Assembly (NCBI RefSeq): GCF_003574655.1
Contig: NZ_QNUM01000005.1
Location: forward strand, 372,001-436,000
Reading direction: 5' to 3'
Source: Cohaesibacter haloalkalitolerans
GTDB taxonomy: Bacteria > Pseudomonadota > Alphaproteobacteria > Rhizobiales > Cohaesibacteraceae
Length of the DNA: 64,000 bases
Part shown: positions 43,955-53,640 of the stretch, in pieces
Layout: each line of letters starts with the position of its first letter
Numbering within the stretch: position 1 is the first letter of the stretch
Program-made: the position numbers and the translations under genes
The notes under the pieces: generated by a model
What the model saw: only the letters and a program-made list of their open reading frames with translations
What the model was told of the DNA's origin: nothing
The model's database searches: none

Positions 43955-45052
43955 TTACGCTGCGATTTGCTGCGGCAGGTCTATTTCGAGACGCGCACCG
44001 CTTTCCGGATCGAAGAAATGGATTTTTTCCGGCTCAGCACGCAGATACAGGATGTCACCTGGCTTGAGTGCAAGGCTCGGGTCCAGCCGGGCCGTCAATT
44101 CCTGCTTGCCGACGAGACAGATGGCATGGGTGTCGGACCCGAGTGGTTCCAGCACATCAACGCGAGCGGTAATGAGAGCCTCTTCTTTGTTGCAGGGAAT
44201 AAGATGTTCGGGCCGAATGCCGACCTCGATTGTTTCTCCCGGAACTTTGCCACAGTCGGCGACCTTGAGTGAGAAGCTGTCATTTTCCAGCACTGTCTCG
44301 GCGTCAGCGTCGGCAACAGTCGCCGAGATGATATTCATCTTGGGAGACCCGATGAATTCACCGACAAACCGGCTGATTGGCTTCTCATAGACACTCACGG
44401 GCTGGCCCTGCTGCATGATCATGCCGTCCTTCAGAATGACGATATGATCAGCCAGTGTCATGGCTTCCACCTGATCGTGGGTTACATAGATGGTGGTGGT
44501 GCGGAGTAATTGATGCAGGCGCTTGATCTGGGTGCGCATATCGACACGCAATTTTGCGTCGAGGTTGGAAAGAGGCTCATCGAAAAGATAGACCTTGGGC
44601 CGCCGCACGATGGCGCGTCCCATGGCGACACGCTGGCGCTGGCCACCGGAAAGCTGGCCGGGTTTGCGATGAAGGAGTGGGGCGATCTGCAGGATGTCTG
44701 CCGCCTCCTTGACACGCTGATCAATTTCGCTGGCGTCCATGTTGCGCATCTTCAGCCCGAAGCCGATGTTTTCAGCAACCGACATGTGCGGATAAAGGGC
44801 ATAGTCCTGAAACACCATGGCGATATCGCGGTCGCGGGGTTCAAGCTCATTGACGACCTCGTCGTCAATCTTGAGGGTTCCGCCGGAAATCTCCTCCAAA
44901 CCGGCAACCATGCGCAAAAGGGTGGATTTGCCACAGCCCGAAGGCCCCACGAAGGTCACAAATGCTCCGTCTTCGATAGATAGGTCAATACCCTTGATTG
45001 CACGAAACGACCCGTAATTCTTGACAAGCCGCTCTAGCTTAATACTCGCCAT
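43955..45052 (-). CDS. Sugar ABC transporter ATPase (UgpC/MalK type)
   Basis: A 365-residue CUT1 ATPase. Walker A GPSGCGKSTLL, signature LSGGQRQRVAMGRAI, Walker B VYLFDEPLSNLDAKLR and the H-loop YVTHDQVEAMTLAD are intact, and the C-terminal ~120 residues form the regulatory OB-fold (GIRPEHLIPC). ATG 45052 follows AGGAACTG; an upstream in-frame start at 45097 is unlikely. It is divergent from the gntR gene and the sugar operon, whose binding protein and permeases lack an ATPase of their own, so it should complete that transporter. Confidence 0.92.
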   Translation of the reverse strand: MASIKLERLVKNYGSFRAIKGIDLSIEDGAFVTFVGPSGCGKSTLLRMVAGLEEISGGTLKIDDEVVNELEPRDRDIAMVFQDYALYPHMSVAENIGFGLKMRNMDASEIDQRVKEAADILQIAPLLHRKPGQLSGGQRQRVAMGRAIVRRPKVYLFDEPLSNLDAKLRVDMRTQIKRLHQLLRTTTIYVTHDQVEAMTLADHIVILKDGMIMQQGQPVSVYEKPISRFVGEFIGSPKMNIISATVADADAETVLENDSFSLKVADCGKVPGETIEVGIRPEHLIPCNKEEALITARVDVLEPLGSDTHAICLVGKQELTARLDPSLALKPGDILYLRAEPEKIHFFDPESGARLEIDLPQQIAA

Positions 45053-45184
45053 CAGTTCCTCCCAGATGACCGCGCCGGGGTCGGAAATCCCGGCCATTCG
45101 ATGTGTGTGTAAAACTCCAGTTTCGGCAGCGGAGCCGATGAGGGGGACAATCGATCATGACCTGAAAAAGCAGTCTTGTCATAT

Positions 45185-45213
45185 CGATTAATTATCGCTA
45201 TATTATCGATAAT
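45185..45213. promoter_or_regulatory. Candidate GntR operator, two palindromes
   Basis: ATTATCGATAAT (45202-45213) is a perfect 12-bp palindrome and CGATTAATTATCG (45185-45197) is an imperfect one just before it. They lie 23 bases before the gntR start, between the divergent ATPase and gntR genes. Autoregulation and joint control of both directions by the GntR protein is the likely use. Confidence 0.55.
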
Positions 45214-45236
45214 GAAACGGAGATGCAAGCGCTGGG

Positions 45237-45941
45237 ATGAAAATGACGAACGAAAATCTTGATAAACAGCAGGGTAGCACAACAGCCTCAGGGCGACGCA
45301 GTGCGAAGAGGAGCCTTACTGTCTATGACGATTTGCAGCGTGAAATCATGCTTGGTGTCTTGCCACCCATGGCTACGATTGTGGAAATGGAAATAGCCGA
45401 GCGCTTCGGCTGCAGTCAGAGCACTGTGCGGGAAGCGCTCATTGCCCTTAGCAATGACGGGCTTGTCGAAAGGCGCTCACATCGGGGCACCTTTGTTGCG
45501 GATGCGCGGGCCGATGATGCCCACGAAATGATCCGTATCCGACGCGATATTGAGTCGCGAAGCATGGTGCGCGTTTTGCGCCGGTTTGGCTCGCTGCTCA
45601 GGAGCGAGCTTTCAGAGACCATCGAGAATATGAAGGCAGCGGCGATGCAGGATGATGTCTATCAGCTCACGCTCTATGACCGCGCCTTCCATCTCAATCT
45701 GTTTGATGCTGCCGATCTGCCCAGCGTGCGGCCGATGCTGCAGCGTTGTCTCATTCACAACCACCGCTTCAAGATTCTGAATTCCGGTAGCCAGCGGGAT
45801 TTGTATGAAACAGCCGTGCGACATGAAGCGATCCTGGATGCTCTTGCGGAGGGAAACGCGAAGAAAGCCACCGCCGCCATCGCACATCACGTAACAACCA
45901 TCGCCGAATTCGGTCCGGATATCACAGAGGAGGACATCTAG
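45237..45941 (+). CDS. GntR-family regulator (FadR/FCD type)
   Basis: A 234-residue regulator with an N-terminal winged helix (VYDDLQREIMLGVLPPMATI, RFGCSQSTVREALIALSNDG, VERRSHRGTFVAD) and an all-helical FCD effector domain (MIRIRRDIESRSMV, DRAFHLNLFDAADL, HEAILDALAEGNAKKA). It heads the sugar operon and should repress it until the pathway ligand binds. Start at ATG 45237 is plausible; ATG 45243 is possible too. Confidence 0.88.
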   Translation: MKMTNENLDKQQGSTTASGRRSAKRSLTVYDDLQREIMLGVLPPMATIVEMEIAERFGCSQSTVREALIALSNDGLVERRSHRGTFVADARADDAHEMIRIRRDIESRSMVRVLRRFGSLLRSELSETIENMKAAAMQDDVYQLTLYDRAFHLNLFDAADLPSVRPMLQRCLIHNHRFKILNSGSQRDLYETAVRHEAILDALAEGNAKKATAAIAHHVTTIAEFGPDITEEDI

Positions 45942-46154
45942 CTCGTTGTGTTGGCCGAGCCGTGGAGACGTTCGGCTATCGGGTGAAAGCAGCTCAGGAG
46001 AGGGGGCTGGCTTTCAGAGGAGATCGAAAGATCGGGGAAGGATATGGCCGAAGCCCGAACGGCCTCAGGGGGAGCGGGAGGCTTCTTTTGTCAAATCACG
46101 GGCATTGAGGAAACCACTTTGCCGTTGAGAAAACGGTATTAAGCGGAGGAGAAG
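45942..46154. promoter_or_regulatory. Gap between gntR and binding-protein gene
   Basis: A 213-base gap without a gene. It ends with GGAGGAG nine bases before the binding-protein ATG, a strong ribosome site. It may hold the main promoter for the transporter genes. Confidence 0.4.
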
Positions 46155-47375
46155 ATGAAGAAATCACTGTCCGTCGCAGCGCTCGCTGCGGCAATGATGA
46201 TTTGTGGCGCGGCCGCAAACGCAGAAGATACTGTTCGGTTCTGGTATCACTTCGACAATGCGGACAACCCGATGGCTGATCTGGTTGCCAAGTTCGAGGC
46301 AAAGAACCCTGGCATCAAGATCAAAGCCGAAAACATTCCCTGGAATAGCTATTACGATAATCTATATACATCGATCATTGCGGGTAATGCACCAGACGCA
46401 GCTATGGTGAAAATGCACGCACAGCCTCGGCTGGTCGAAATGGGTGCATTGGAGCCGATTGATGATCGCATCGCTGCGTGGGATGGCGCAAGCGACATTC
46501 AGGCCAACCTTTTCGACCTGACCAAAGGCCCGGACGGCAAGCAATATTATCTGCCCGTCCAGTATGTCGTTCTCTATCTCTACTATCGCGCCGACATGTT
46601 CAAGGAACTTGGCCTCGAACCACCCAAGACCTGTGATGACTTCCGCAACGCAGCCATCAAGCTGACCCGGGACACCAACGGCGATGGACGGAACAATGTC
46701 TATGGCTTTGGTTTCCGTGGCGGCAAGGGCGGTCATGATCACTGGGGCAGCCTTGTTCTCTCCCGTGAAGGCGTGAGCTTCGACAAGAGCGGTCTGACCA
46801 GCGACGCAGGCGTTGCAGGCACCCAGTTTGTGGTTGATCTGTTCCAGAAAGACAAGGTCTTCCCGCCATCCGCACCAAATGACGGCTTCAAGGAAGTAAC
46901 CGGAGCGTTCAAGGCTGGCACCACGGCCATGACCATTCACCACATCGGCTCGGCCAACGACATGGTTGCCGCGCTTGGTGACAAGGTTTCGGCCACAACC
47001 GTGCCGGAATGCGGCGGTGGACGCTGGACGTCATTCGGCGATGAGTCGACGGCTGTCTTCTCCTCGGCCAAGAGCAAGGATGCTGCCTGGAAATGGATCG
47101 CCTTCCTTTCCTCCGCAGGCAACAACAAGGAATTCAACGAGTCCACCGGTCAGTTGCCTGTCACCAAAACAGACTCTGCCAACTGGACCCTGCATCCGAA
47201 ACGCTTTGTCGATGCCACCATCGAGTCTTTGCCATTCGCTCACATGCTCCCGAACCGGCCTGAAACGTCCGACTTCGTGAACACCGAGTGGCCAGTCAAC
47301 ATGCAGCGTGCGCTCACCGGCGAAATCACCGCAAAAGAAATGAACGAGAAGATCGACAAACTGTTCAACAAGTAA
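46155..47375 (+). CDS. Sugar ABC transporter binding protein (CUT1)
   Basis: A 406-residue periplasmic binding protein with a signal (KKSLSVAALAAAMMICGAAA, mature near AEDTV). The mature protein has the family-1 fold: VRFWYHFDNADNPMADLVAK, ENIPWNSYYDNLYTSIIAG and a DTNGDGRNNVYGFGF block in the second lobe. CUT1 proteins bind oligosaccharides, glycerol phosphate or polyols; the catabolic genes downstream suggest a monosaccharide or derivative. GGAGGAG lies upstream. Confidence 0.9.
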   Translation: MKKSLSVAALAAAMMICGAAANAEDTVRFWYHFDNADNPMADLVAKFEAKNPGIKIKAENIPWNSYYDNLYTSIIAGNAPDAAMVKMHAQPRLVEMGALEPIDDRIAAWDGASDIQANLFDLTKGPDGKQYYLPVQYVVLYLYYRADMFKELGLEPPKTCDDFRNAAIKLTRDTNGDGRNNVYGFGFRGGKGGHDHWGSLVLSREGVSFDKSGLTSDAGVAGTQFVVDLFQKDKVFPPSAPNDGFKEVTGAFKAGTTAMTIHHIGSANDMVAALGDKVSATTVPECGGGRWTSFGDESTAVFSSAKSKDAAWKWIAFLSSAGNNKEFNESTGQLPVTKTDSANWTLHPKRFVDATIESLPFAHMLPNRPETSDFVNTEWPVNMQRALTGEITAKEMNEKIDKLFNK

Positions 47376-47394
47376 AAGCTGAACATTTGCCAAT

Positions 47395-47421
47395 GGTTCG
47401 GTCGAAAAGTTCGGCCGAACC
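47395..47421 (+). other. Hairpin after the binding-protein gene
   Basis: GGTTCGG (47395-47401) pairs with CCGAACC (47415-47421) 20 bases past the binding-protein stop, without a U-run. Such hairpins commonly stabilise the upstream mRNA so that binding protein exceeds permease. Confidence 0.5.
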
Positions 47422-47519
47422 GCTCCCCCATGACTCCGGTTCTGCGCTGTCGGACAGCACCTCTCATCAGGTGAAGTCAGGATGGCGGCACATAGGACGC
47501 CGGCTTGTTATCCGGTGAC

Positions 47520-48437
47520 ATGACAATGACAATGACTTCATCTGAGTGGCCATCGAGTCGCGCGGCGCTCGCTAAACGCGTACTACCTTATGCGCTTTTA
47601 TCGCCCGCCGTGATCGTGACTTTGGCGATCGTTTTCTTTCCAATGCTGCAGGCAGCATGGATGAGCCTGCACGACTATATCTTATGGAAACCGAACGCGA
47701 TCAGCTTTGTCGGCCTGAAAAACTTCTTTGCCGCCTTCCATGACGAAGTCTTCTGGATTTCCCTCAAGCATACCGTGATCTGGATCGGGCTTACCATTCC
47801 CAGCCAGCTGCTGCTCGGTTTGGTGACGGCGCTTCTGCTCAATCAGGAATTCCCATGGCGTCCGCTGGCCCGTGCCCTGATCATCATCCCCTGGGCCCTG
47901 CCATCCGTTGTCATTGGGCTGATGTGGGTCTGGATCTATGATTCCAACTACGGCATCCTCAATGACTTCCTGCTGCGCATGAACATCATTCAGGACTCCG
48001 TGCCCTGGCTCGCCGATCCAGATACGGCGCTCTATGCCATCATCCTGACGCTCACGTGGCAGGGCTTTCCATTCTTTGCCGTGATGATCCTGGCCGGGCT
48101 GCAGTCCATTCCGCGGAGCTATTATGAAGCCGCGTCGATCGATGGTGCCAGCAAATGGCGCCAGTTCTGGCACATCACTCTGCCCGGAATTTCTGGGGTT
48201 CTGGTAACGGCAGTGCTGTTGAGGACCATCTGGGTCGCAAACTCCATTGACGTCATCTACGTCATGACCGGCGGCGGGCCGGGCTATGCCACCTATACGC
48301 TACCGCTATACGCCTTCGTCAAGGCGCGCACCAACCTCGACTTCGGCTACGGCTCTTCGCTTGCCGTGCTCTTCACCATCATGTTGCTCGGTATCGTCGT
48401 GGTCTATCTACGCAAGGTCGGAAAGGGAGCGGACTAA
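47520..48437 (+). CDS. Sugar ABC transporter permease (MalF/UgpA type)
   Basis: A 305-residue permease with six helices and the EAA coupling loop YYEAASIDGASKWRQFWHITLP. Tandem in-frame ATGs (47520, 47526, 47532) make the exact start uncertain; an upstream TTG at 47505 is not favoured. It overlaps the partner permease by one base. With the 48437 permease it forms the CUT1 channel. Confidence 0.9.
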   Translation: MTMTMTSSEWPSSRAALAKRVLPYALLSPAVIVTLAIVFFPMLQAAWMSLHDYILWKPNAISFVGLKNFFAAFHDEVFWISLKHTVIWIGLTIPSQLLLGLVTALLLNQEFPWRPLARALIIIPWALPSVVIGLMWVWIYDSNYGILNDFLLRMNIIQDSVPWLADPDTALYAIILTLTWQGFPFFAVMILAGLQSIPRSYYEAASIDGASKWRQFWHITLPGISGVLVTAVLLRTIWVANSIDVIYVMTGGGPGYATYTLPLYAFVKARTNLDFGYGSSLAVLFTIMLLGIVVVYLRKVGKGAD

Positions 48438-49267
48438 TGGTTAGCCACAAAAGCAAACTGCGCCGCATGTTGACTGTTGAACTGCCGATGGTGATCATCC
48501 TGCTCTTCACCCTCGGGCCGTATCTCTGGATGATGCTGACGTCGCTGACACAGGAAGACAAGCTCTTCACGCAAGGGCCGAGCCTGATCGGCGCAACCTT
48601 CGAGAACTACTACCGGCTGTTCAACACCGTCGGGTTTCTCGACAACATGATCACGTCCTTCATTGTGGCCGCTGGCACCGTCGTCGTCGGTCTCACTCTC
48701 AGCGTCACCGCAGCCTATTCCTTCTCGCGATTCAACTTTATCGGCAAGAAATATCTGCTGACGCAATTCCTGATCATCAACATGTTCCCGATCGTGCTGC
48801 TGATCCTGCCGCTGTTCGTTCTGATGCGGGTACTTGGTCTGCTGGATTCGCATCTGGCCCTGATCATCGCCAACTCGACCGTCGCCATTCCCTTCTCGGT
48901 CTGGATGATGACAAGTTATATCAATGGCATACCCAAGTCTCTTGATGAAGCTGCGATGACCGATGGCTGCACGCGGATTGGAGCTCTGAGGCGCGTCGTG
49001 CTGCCGCTCTGCATGCCCGGTATCGTCGCCACCGGCATCTATATCTTCATCACCGCATGGAACGAATATCTCTATGCACTCTCTCTTGGTGGCTCGAATG
49101 TGCGTCCGATCACGGTCGCGATCCAAACCCTCATCGGCGAGTATGAAGTGCAGTGGGGGCTTCTCACATCCGGCGGTATCGTTGGCGCTTTGCCTGCGAC
49201 CATCCTGTTCCTGATTGTTCAGAAACGCCTGATCAGTGGCATGACGCAAGGCGCAGTGAAGGGGTAG
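48437..49267 (+). CDS. Sugar ABC transporter permease (MalG/UgpE type)
   Basis: A 276-residue six-helix permease with the EAA loop SLDEAAMTDGCTRIGALRRV. It starts with ATG overlapping the stop of its partner. The C-terminus FLIVQKRLISGMTQGAVKG is the usual MalG-type ending. Confidence 0.92.
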   Translation: MVSHKSKLRRMLTVELPMVIILLFTLGPYLWMMLTSLTQEDKLFTQGPSLIGATFENYYRLFNTVGFLDNMITSFIVAAGTVVVGLTLSVTAAYSFSRFNFIGKKYLLTQFLIINMFPIVLLILPLFVLMRVLGLLDSHLALIIANSTVAIPFSVWMMTSYINGIPKSLDEAAMTDGCTRIGALRRVVLPLCMPGIVATGIYIFITAWNEYLYALSLGGSNVRPITVAIQTLIGEYEVQWGLLTSGGIVGALPATILFLIVQKRLISGMTQGAVKG

Positions 49268-49294
49268 GGGCGGAACGCCTCTGGAGGCAAGACG

Positions 49295-50182
49295 ATGAAC
49301 AATCCGATTGGAATAATCTCGATGCAGTTTGCCCGGCCATTTGGCCGGGAGCATCTGGGCCTGTTTGTCCGGATGAAGGAGCTGGGGTTTGATCTGGTGG
49401 AACTGTTGGTTCCCGAACCGGAAGAAGGTCTGGCGGCCGGCGACATTCGGCTGGCGCTTGATGATGCGGGCTTGCAAATTGCGCTCGCCGCGAGAGTGTC
49501 ATTGGCCCGGTCGATCTCCGATAGCGATCCGGCGATCCGTCAGGCTGGCACGGACTATCTTCAATACTGTATCGAGCTTGCCGAAACGGTTGGCGCCATT
49601 TCCGTTGGCGGCCCTCTCTACGGGGCTCCCATGGTCTTTGCCGGGCGTGCCCCGGCGCCTGTTGCCGACGATGAAATGAAGGCAAGGGAAGAGCGGGTTG
49701 TCACGGCCCTCTCGGATCTTGCTCCCGTAGCGGAGAGCGCTGGTTGCCTGCTCTCGGTTGAGCCGCTCAATCGCTATGAAACGGATGTCATTTCGACCGT
49801 ATCGCAGGCCCTGCGGGTGATTGATGCGGTTGATCATCCTGCACTGGGGCTGCTGTTCGATACTTTCCACGCCAACATCGAAGAACGGTCCATTCCCGAT
49901 GCGATACGCATGGCGGGAGACAGGCTGTTTTATTTCCAGGGAAATGAAAATCATCGCGGTTTCCCGGGAACCGGCAACATGGACTGGCCGGCAATCATGA
50001 AGGCGCTTTGTGACATTGATTATCAGGGTGCCATAACGCTGGAACCCTTCCGTCGCAATGATGATCGTATCGGCTTGCCCATCGCCCAGTGGCGTCCACC
50101 ACAGGAGGACGAGAGCGAAAAATTGAGGGCTTCTGTAGAACTGGTGCGCGCCTGCGCCCGAATGGCGGACTATCAAAGATGA
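49295..50182 (+). CDS. Sugar phosphate isomerase/epimerase-like TIM-barrel protein
   Basis: A 295-residue AP-endonuclease-2-type TIM barrel. Metal and active-site segments are visible: LLSVEPLNRYETDVIST, LGLLFDTFHANIEERS, GNENHRGFPGTGNMDWPAI and GAITLEPFR. The family isomerises or epimerises keto sugars, 3-keto sugars or inosose, often with an adjacent Gfo/Idh/MocA dehydrogenase, as here. GGAGG lies seven bases upstream of ATG 49295. It overlaps the dehydrogenase gene by four bases. Confidence 0.85.
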   Translation: MNNPIGIISMQFARPFGREHLGLFVRMKELGFDLVELLVPEPEEGLAAGDIRLALDDAGLQIALAARVSLARSISDSDPAIRQAGTDYLQYCIELAETVGAISVGGPLYGAPMVFAGRAPAPVADDEMKAREERVVTALSDLAPVAESAGCLLSVEPLNRYETDVISTVSQALRVIDAVDHPALGLLFDTFHANIEERSIPDAIRMAGDRLFYFQGNENHRGFPGTGNMDWPAIMKALCDIDYQGAITLEPFRRNDDRIGLPIAQWRPPQEDESEKLRASVELVRACARMADYQR

Positions 50183-51198
50183 CACTGAATATTGGCTGGA
50201 TCGGATGCGGGCGACACGCCACGCAAATGTTGATGCCGCAACTGGCACGCAATGACCTGCACATCGCTGCGGTCTGCGATCTTGATGGCAAGGCCGCAGC
50301 ACGGGCCGCTTCCCAATATGGCGCCGAAGCGGCTTATGGCGACTTCCATGAGCTTGTCAATCACAAGGGGCTCGACGCTGTTGGCATGGCCGTGGGGCCG
50401 GAGGTTCATCATGACGCTGCTCTGGCGGCGCTTGCCAAGGGACTGCCGGTCTTCATCGAGAAGCCACCCGCAAAGGATCTGGCAAGCGCTCGGGAGATAG
50501 CCGCTGCCGCCGACAAGGCTGGCAAACCCGTCGTAGTCGGCTTCATGAAACGCTATTCCACCGGTAACCGGATTGCCCGCAACATTCTCAAGGGTGAAGC
50601 ATTTGGCCCGGTCATGGGGCTGAGCGGCTATTATATGAACGAGCCTGCCTATTTTTCGGGAAAGCCCGACTATTCGAGCTTCTACCTGCATCATTGTGTT
50701 CACTACATGGACCTGCTGCCCTGGTTGGCCGGGGCACCCTTTTCTGATCTGTCGGTGCGGGTCAACGTCTCCGAGCCGGGTCATATCCTCGTGCATCTGG
50801 GCTTCGAATGCGAAAACGGTGCCATCGGCTCGGTCGCCATGGGGACAACCCAGTCACGCGGCAATCCAACCGAAAGCCTGACCATCATGGGCGACCACAG
50901 GCGGGTCGAGATCCAGAACATCATCCATGTGAAATACTTCCGCCATCCGCCCTTCAAGGCCGATGACCGGAACGCAACGCTCGATCCCGAGGTCGACACC
51001 CTCTGCTGGGAACCCAATTTCACAGCCGCAGCCAATGAGGATCACAAGGGTTATGCAGCGCTGATCGCCGATGCCGCCGCCGCCTTTCGCGGTGAGCCGT
51101 CGGCTGCTCCCCAAATCCACGATGGCGTCCAGGCAATGGCGTCTCTCGAGCGCATGACCGCATTGATCGAGCAAGAGTTCAAGAAACAGAAGAAATAA
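50179..51198 (+). CDS. Gfo/Idh/MocA-family oxidoreductase
   Basis: A 339-residue NAD(P)-dependent dehydrogenase. The Rossmann motif is IGWIGCGRHATQML near the N-terminus; VFIEKPPAKDLASAREI carries the conserved EKP Lys; the substrate domain includes SSFYLHHCVHYMDLLPWL with the catalytic His region. Such enzymes oxidise hydroxyls on sugars, inositols or deoxy-sugars. ATG 50179 overlaps the epimerase stop by four bases; an upstream in-frame start at 50089 lies within the preceding gene. The exact substrate is unknown. Confidence 0.88.
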   Translation: MTLNIGWIGCGRHATQMLMPQLARNDLHIAAVCDLDGKAAARAASQYGAEAAYGDFHELVNHKGLDAVGMAVGPEVHHDAALAALAKGLPVFIEKPPAKDLASAREIAAAADKAGKPVVVGFMKRYSTGNRIARNILKGEAFGPVMGLSGYYMNEPAYFSGKPDYSSFYLHHCVHYMDLLPWLAGAPFSDLSVRVNVSEPGHILVHLGFECENGAIGSVAMGTTQSRGNPTESLTIMGDHRRVEIQNIIHVKYFRHPPFKADDRNATLDPEVDTLCWEPNFTAAANEDHKGYAALIADAAAAFRGEPSAAPQIHDGVQAMASLERMTALIEQEFKKQKK

Positions 51199-51282
51199 CG
51201 CCGGAAAGGATCAGAGGGAATTGCCGCGCCCTTCCACAAGCATTGCGACAATTCCCCCACAAACAAGGAAAGGAAACACTCC

Positions 51283-51627
51283 ATGGTAAACAGATATCTT
51301 CCTACCCCTGTGTTGCATCGCGTCGTTGAGAAAGACGGGTTTGTCTTTGTCGGCGGTACTGCCTGCGATGATACCAGCAAGGATATCAAAGGGCAAACGC
51401 TTGAGACCCTCGAAAAGATGGAAGGCTACCTGCATGCGGCAGGCTCGGACAAGAACAAGGTTCTGTTCGCAACCATCTATCTCGCCAGCCTCGATCTCAA
51501 GGCAGGAATGAGCGAAGTCTGGGGCGAATGGTTCGAGGCAGAGCATCTGCCCGCCCGCGCGACCCTGTGCTCGCCCGATCTGGGCGGCGACACTTTGATC
51601 GAAATTTTCGTCACGGCCTACAAATAG
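51283..51627 (+). CDS. ridA: RidA-family protein (YjgF/YER057c/UK114)
   Basis: A 114-residue protein with the RidA core; ARATLCSPDLGGDTLIEI contains the conserved active-site Arg (Arg 92) and the C-terminal Glu (Glu 107). RidA proteins form trimers and hydrolyse reactive enamines/imines. Its placement inside a sugar operon, 84 bases after the dehydrogenase and 18 before transketolase, is uncommon; it may detoxify a reactive intermediate of this pathway, or act on a different enol/imine. ATG follows AAGGAAAGGAAAC. Confidence 0.88.
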   Translation: MVNRYLPTPVLHRVVEKDGFVFVGGTACDDTSKDIKGQTLETLEKMEGYLHAAGSDKNKVLFATIYLASLDLKAGMSEVWGEWFEAEHLPARATLCSPDLGGDTLIEIFVTAYK

Positions 51628-51645
51628 TCTTCCACGAGGTTTGAA

Positions 51646-53640
51646 ATGGTAGATAAAGCCCCAACCGTTCTTGCAAACGCTATCCGCTTTCTCTCGGCCG
51701 ATGCCGTACAGAATGCCAAGTCAGGCCACCCGGGCATGCCCATGGGTATGGCTGAAATGGGTGTCGCCCTCTGGAAGGGTCACCTGAAACACAATCCCAA
51801 AAACCCGAAATGGGATAACCGTGACCGCTTTGTGCTGAGCAACGGCCATGGCTCCATGCTCCTCTATAGCCTGCTGCATTTCACCGGCTATGACGTCACC
51901 ATGGACGACATCAAGGACTTCCGCCAGCTGCACAGCAAGACTCCGGGCCATCCGGAACATGGCGTGACGCCCGGCGTTGAAACAACCACCGGACCGCTCG
52001 GGCAGGGCATCGCCAATGCCGTCGGCATGGCACTCGCCGAGAAGGTGCTGGCCGCCGAGTTCAACCGCCCCGGACATGACATCGTCGACCACTATACCTA
52101 CGTGTTCCTGGGCGACGGTTGCCTGATGGAAGGCATTTCCCATGAGGCCTGTTCCCTTGCCGGTACGCTCGGCCTTGGCAAGCTGATTGCGCTTTATGAC
52201 GACAATGGCATTTCTATCGACGGCGAAGTGAAGGGCTGGTTTACCGATGATACGCCAATGCGTTTTGAAGCCTATGGCTGGAATGTCATTCGTGACATTG
52301 ACGGGCATGACATCGAAGCTGTTGAAGCTGCTGTTGCTGAAGCGAAAAAGCAGAACGCAAAACCAACCTTGATCTGTTGCAAGACGATCATCGGCAAGGG
52401 GGCTCCGACGGTGGGAGGGACGGCATCCTGCCACGGCAACCTGCTTGGGGATGAGGAAATCGCCAAGGCCCGCGCTCTGATGGGCTGGACCTATCCGGCC
52501 TTCGAGATCCCTCAGGAAGTCTATGACCTGATGAGCGCGGTTGATGCCGGTGCTGCCGCAGAAGCTGCCTGGAACAAAGCCTTTGCTGCCTATGAAAAGG
52601 CATTCCCGCAAGAGGCTGCCGTTTACAAACGGCGCATGAGCGGAGCTTTCCCGACAGACTTCGAGGCCAAGCTTGATGCCTTCATCAAGGAGACAGCAAA
52701 GGCACAGCAGGAAATGCCGGTTCGTATGGCCAGCCACAAGGCAATCACCATGATCGCCAGCGAACTGCCCGAACTGATCGGCGCGTCCGCCGACCTTGCC
52801 TGCTCTTGCCTTTCGATCTGGGATGATTGCACGGCCATAACCGCTGAAGGCGGGGGGAATTTCCTGTTTGCCGGTATCCGCGAGTTCGGTATGGGAGCCA
52901 TTATGAATGGTCTGGCCCTGCACGGCGGTCTCATTCCGTTTGGTGGTGGCTATGTGACTTTCTCGGATTATCAGCGCAATGCCATCCGTATGGGAGCCCT
53001 GATGAAGCAACGGGTCATCTATGCGTTATCCCATGACTCCATTGCCGTTGGCGAAGATGGGCCGACCCATCAGCCGATCGAGCATCTGGCGTCTCTGCGC
53101 ATGATCCCGAACCTCGACGTTTGGCGCCCGTGCGATGCCGCCGAGGCTGCCGTTGCCTGGAAATGTGCTCTTGAGCATGCCGAAACGCCGACAATGATGT
53201 CGCTCAGCCGCCAGATCTGTCCGGCGTTTGAGCGAACAGACGCTCAGGTCGACGCCATCAAACGAGGCGGCTATGTTCTTCGCAAGGAAAAGGGCGAGCT
53301 GAAAGCCGTCATCATCGCTACTGGTGGTGAAATGGACATTGCTCTCAAGGGGCAGGCGCTTCTGGAAGCGGAAGGTATCGGAACCCGCGTTGTTTCCATG
53401 CCGTCGACCTTCCTGTTTGACAGGCAGGATGCCGCCTACAAGGCAGACGTTCTGCCGGTCGGCATTCCTCGGGTCTCCGTCGAGGCGGGCAATACGGACT
53501 ATTGGCGCAAATATGTCGGTTTTGAAGGTGCCTGCGTTGGGCTCGACACGTTCGGCGAGTCCGCACCGCCGGCCGTCCTCTACAAGCATTTCAACATTAC
53601 CGACAAGGCCGTTGCAGACGCTGTCAAATCGGTGATCTGA
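51646..53640 (+). CDS. tkt: Transketolase
   Basis: A 664-residue full-length transketolase. The N-terminus (LANAIRFLSADAVQNAKSGH), His residues at SGHPGMPMGMAEMG and LHSKTPGHPE, the ThDP motif GDGCLMEGISHEACSLAGT ending DDNGISIDG, and the C-terminal domain (TFGESAPPAVLYKHFNIT) are all intact. It transfers two-carbon units between ketose and aldose phosphates. A complete transketolase within a sugar operon suggests that the pathway feeds a pentose or tetrose phosphate, or that this is the genome's only copy. It follows ridA by 18 bases with CGAGG upstream. Confidence 0.95.
   Translation: MVDKAPTVLANAIRFLSADAVQNAKSGHPGMPMGMAEMGVALWKGHLKHNPKNPKWDNRDRFVLSNGHGSMLLYSLLHFTGYDVTMDDIKDFRQLHSKTPGHPEHGVTPGVETTTGPLGQGIANAVGMALAEKVLAAEFNRPGHDIVDHYTYVFLGDGCLMEGISHEACSLAGTLGLGKLIALYDDNGISIDGEVKGWFTDDTPMRFEAYGWNVIRDIDGHDIEAVEAAVAEAKKQNAKPTLICCKTIIGKGAPTVGGTASCHGNLLGDEEIAKARALMGWTYPAFEIPQEVYDLMSAVDAGAAAEAAWNKAFAAYEKAFPQEAAVYKRRMSGAFPTDFEAKLDAFIKETAKAQQEMPVRMASHKAITMIASELPELIGASADLACSCLSIWDDCTAITAEGGGNFLFAGIREFGMGAIMNGLALHGGLIPFGGGYVTFSDYQRNAIRMGALMKQRVIYALSHDSIAVGEDGPTHQPIEHLASLRMIPNLDVWRPCDAAEAAVAWKCALEHAETPTMMSLSRQICPAFERTDAQVDAIKRGGYVLRKEKGELKAVIIATGGEMDIALKGQALLEAEGIGTRVVSMPSTFLFDRQDAAYKADVLPVGIPRVSVEAGNTDYWRKYVGFEGACVGLDTFGESAPPAVLYKHFNITDKAVADAVKSVI

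Noticed and set aside
48434-49477. Open frame opposite the second sugar permease
   Set aside because: Covers a permease gene and the start of the epimerase on the other strand; Gln/Asp/Arg-rich shadow sequence.
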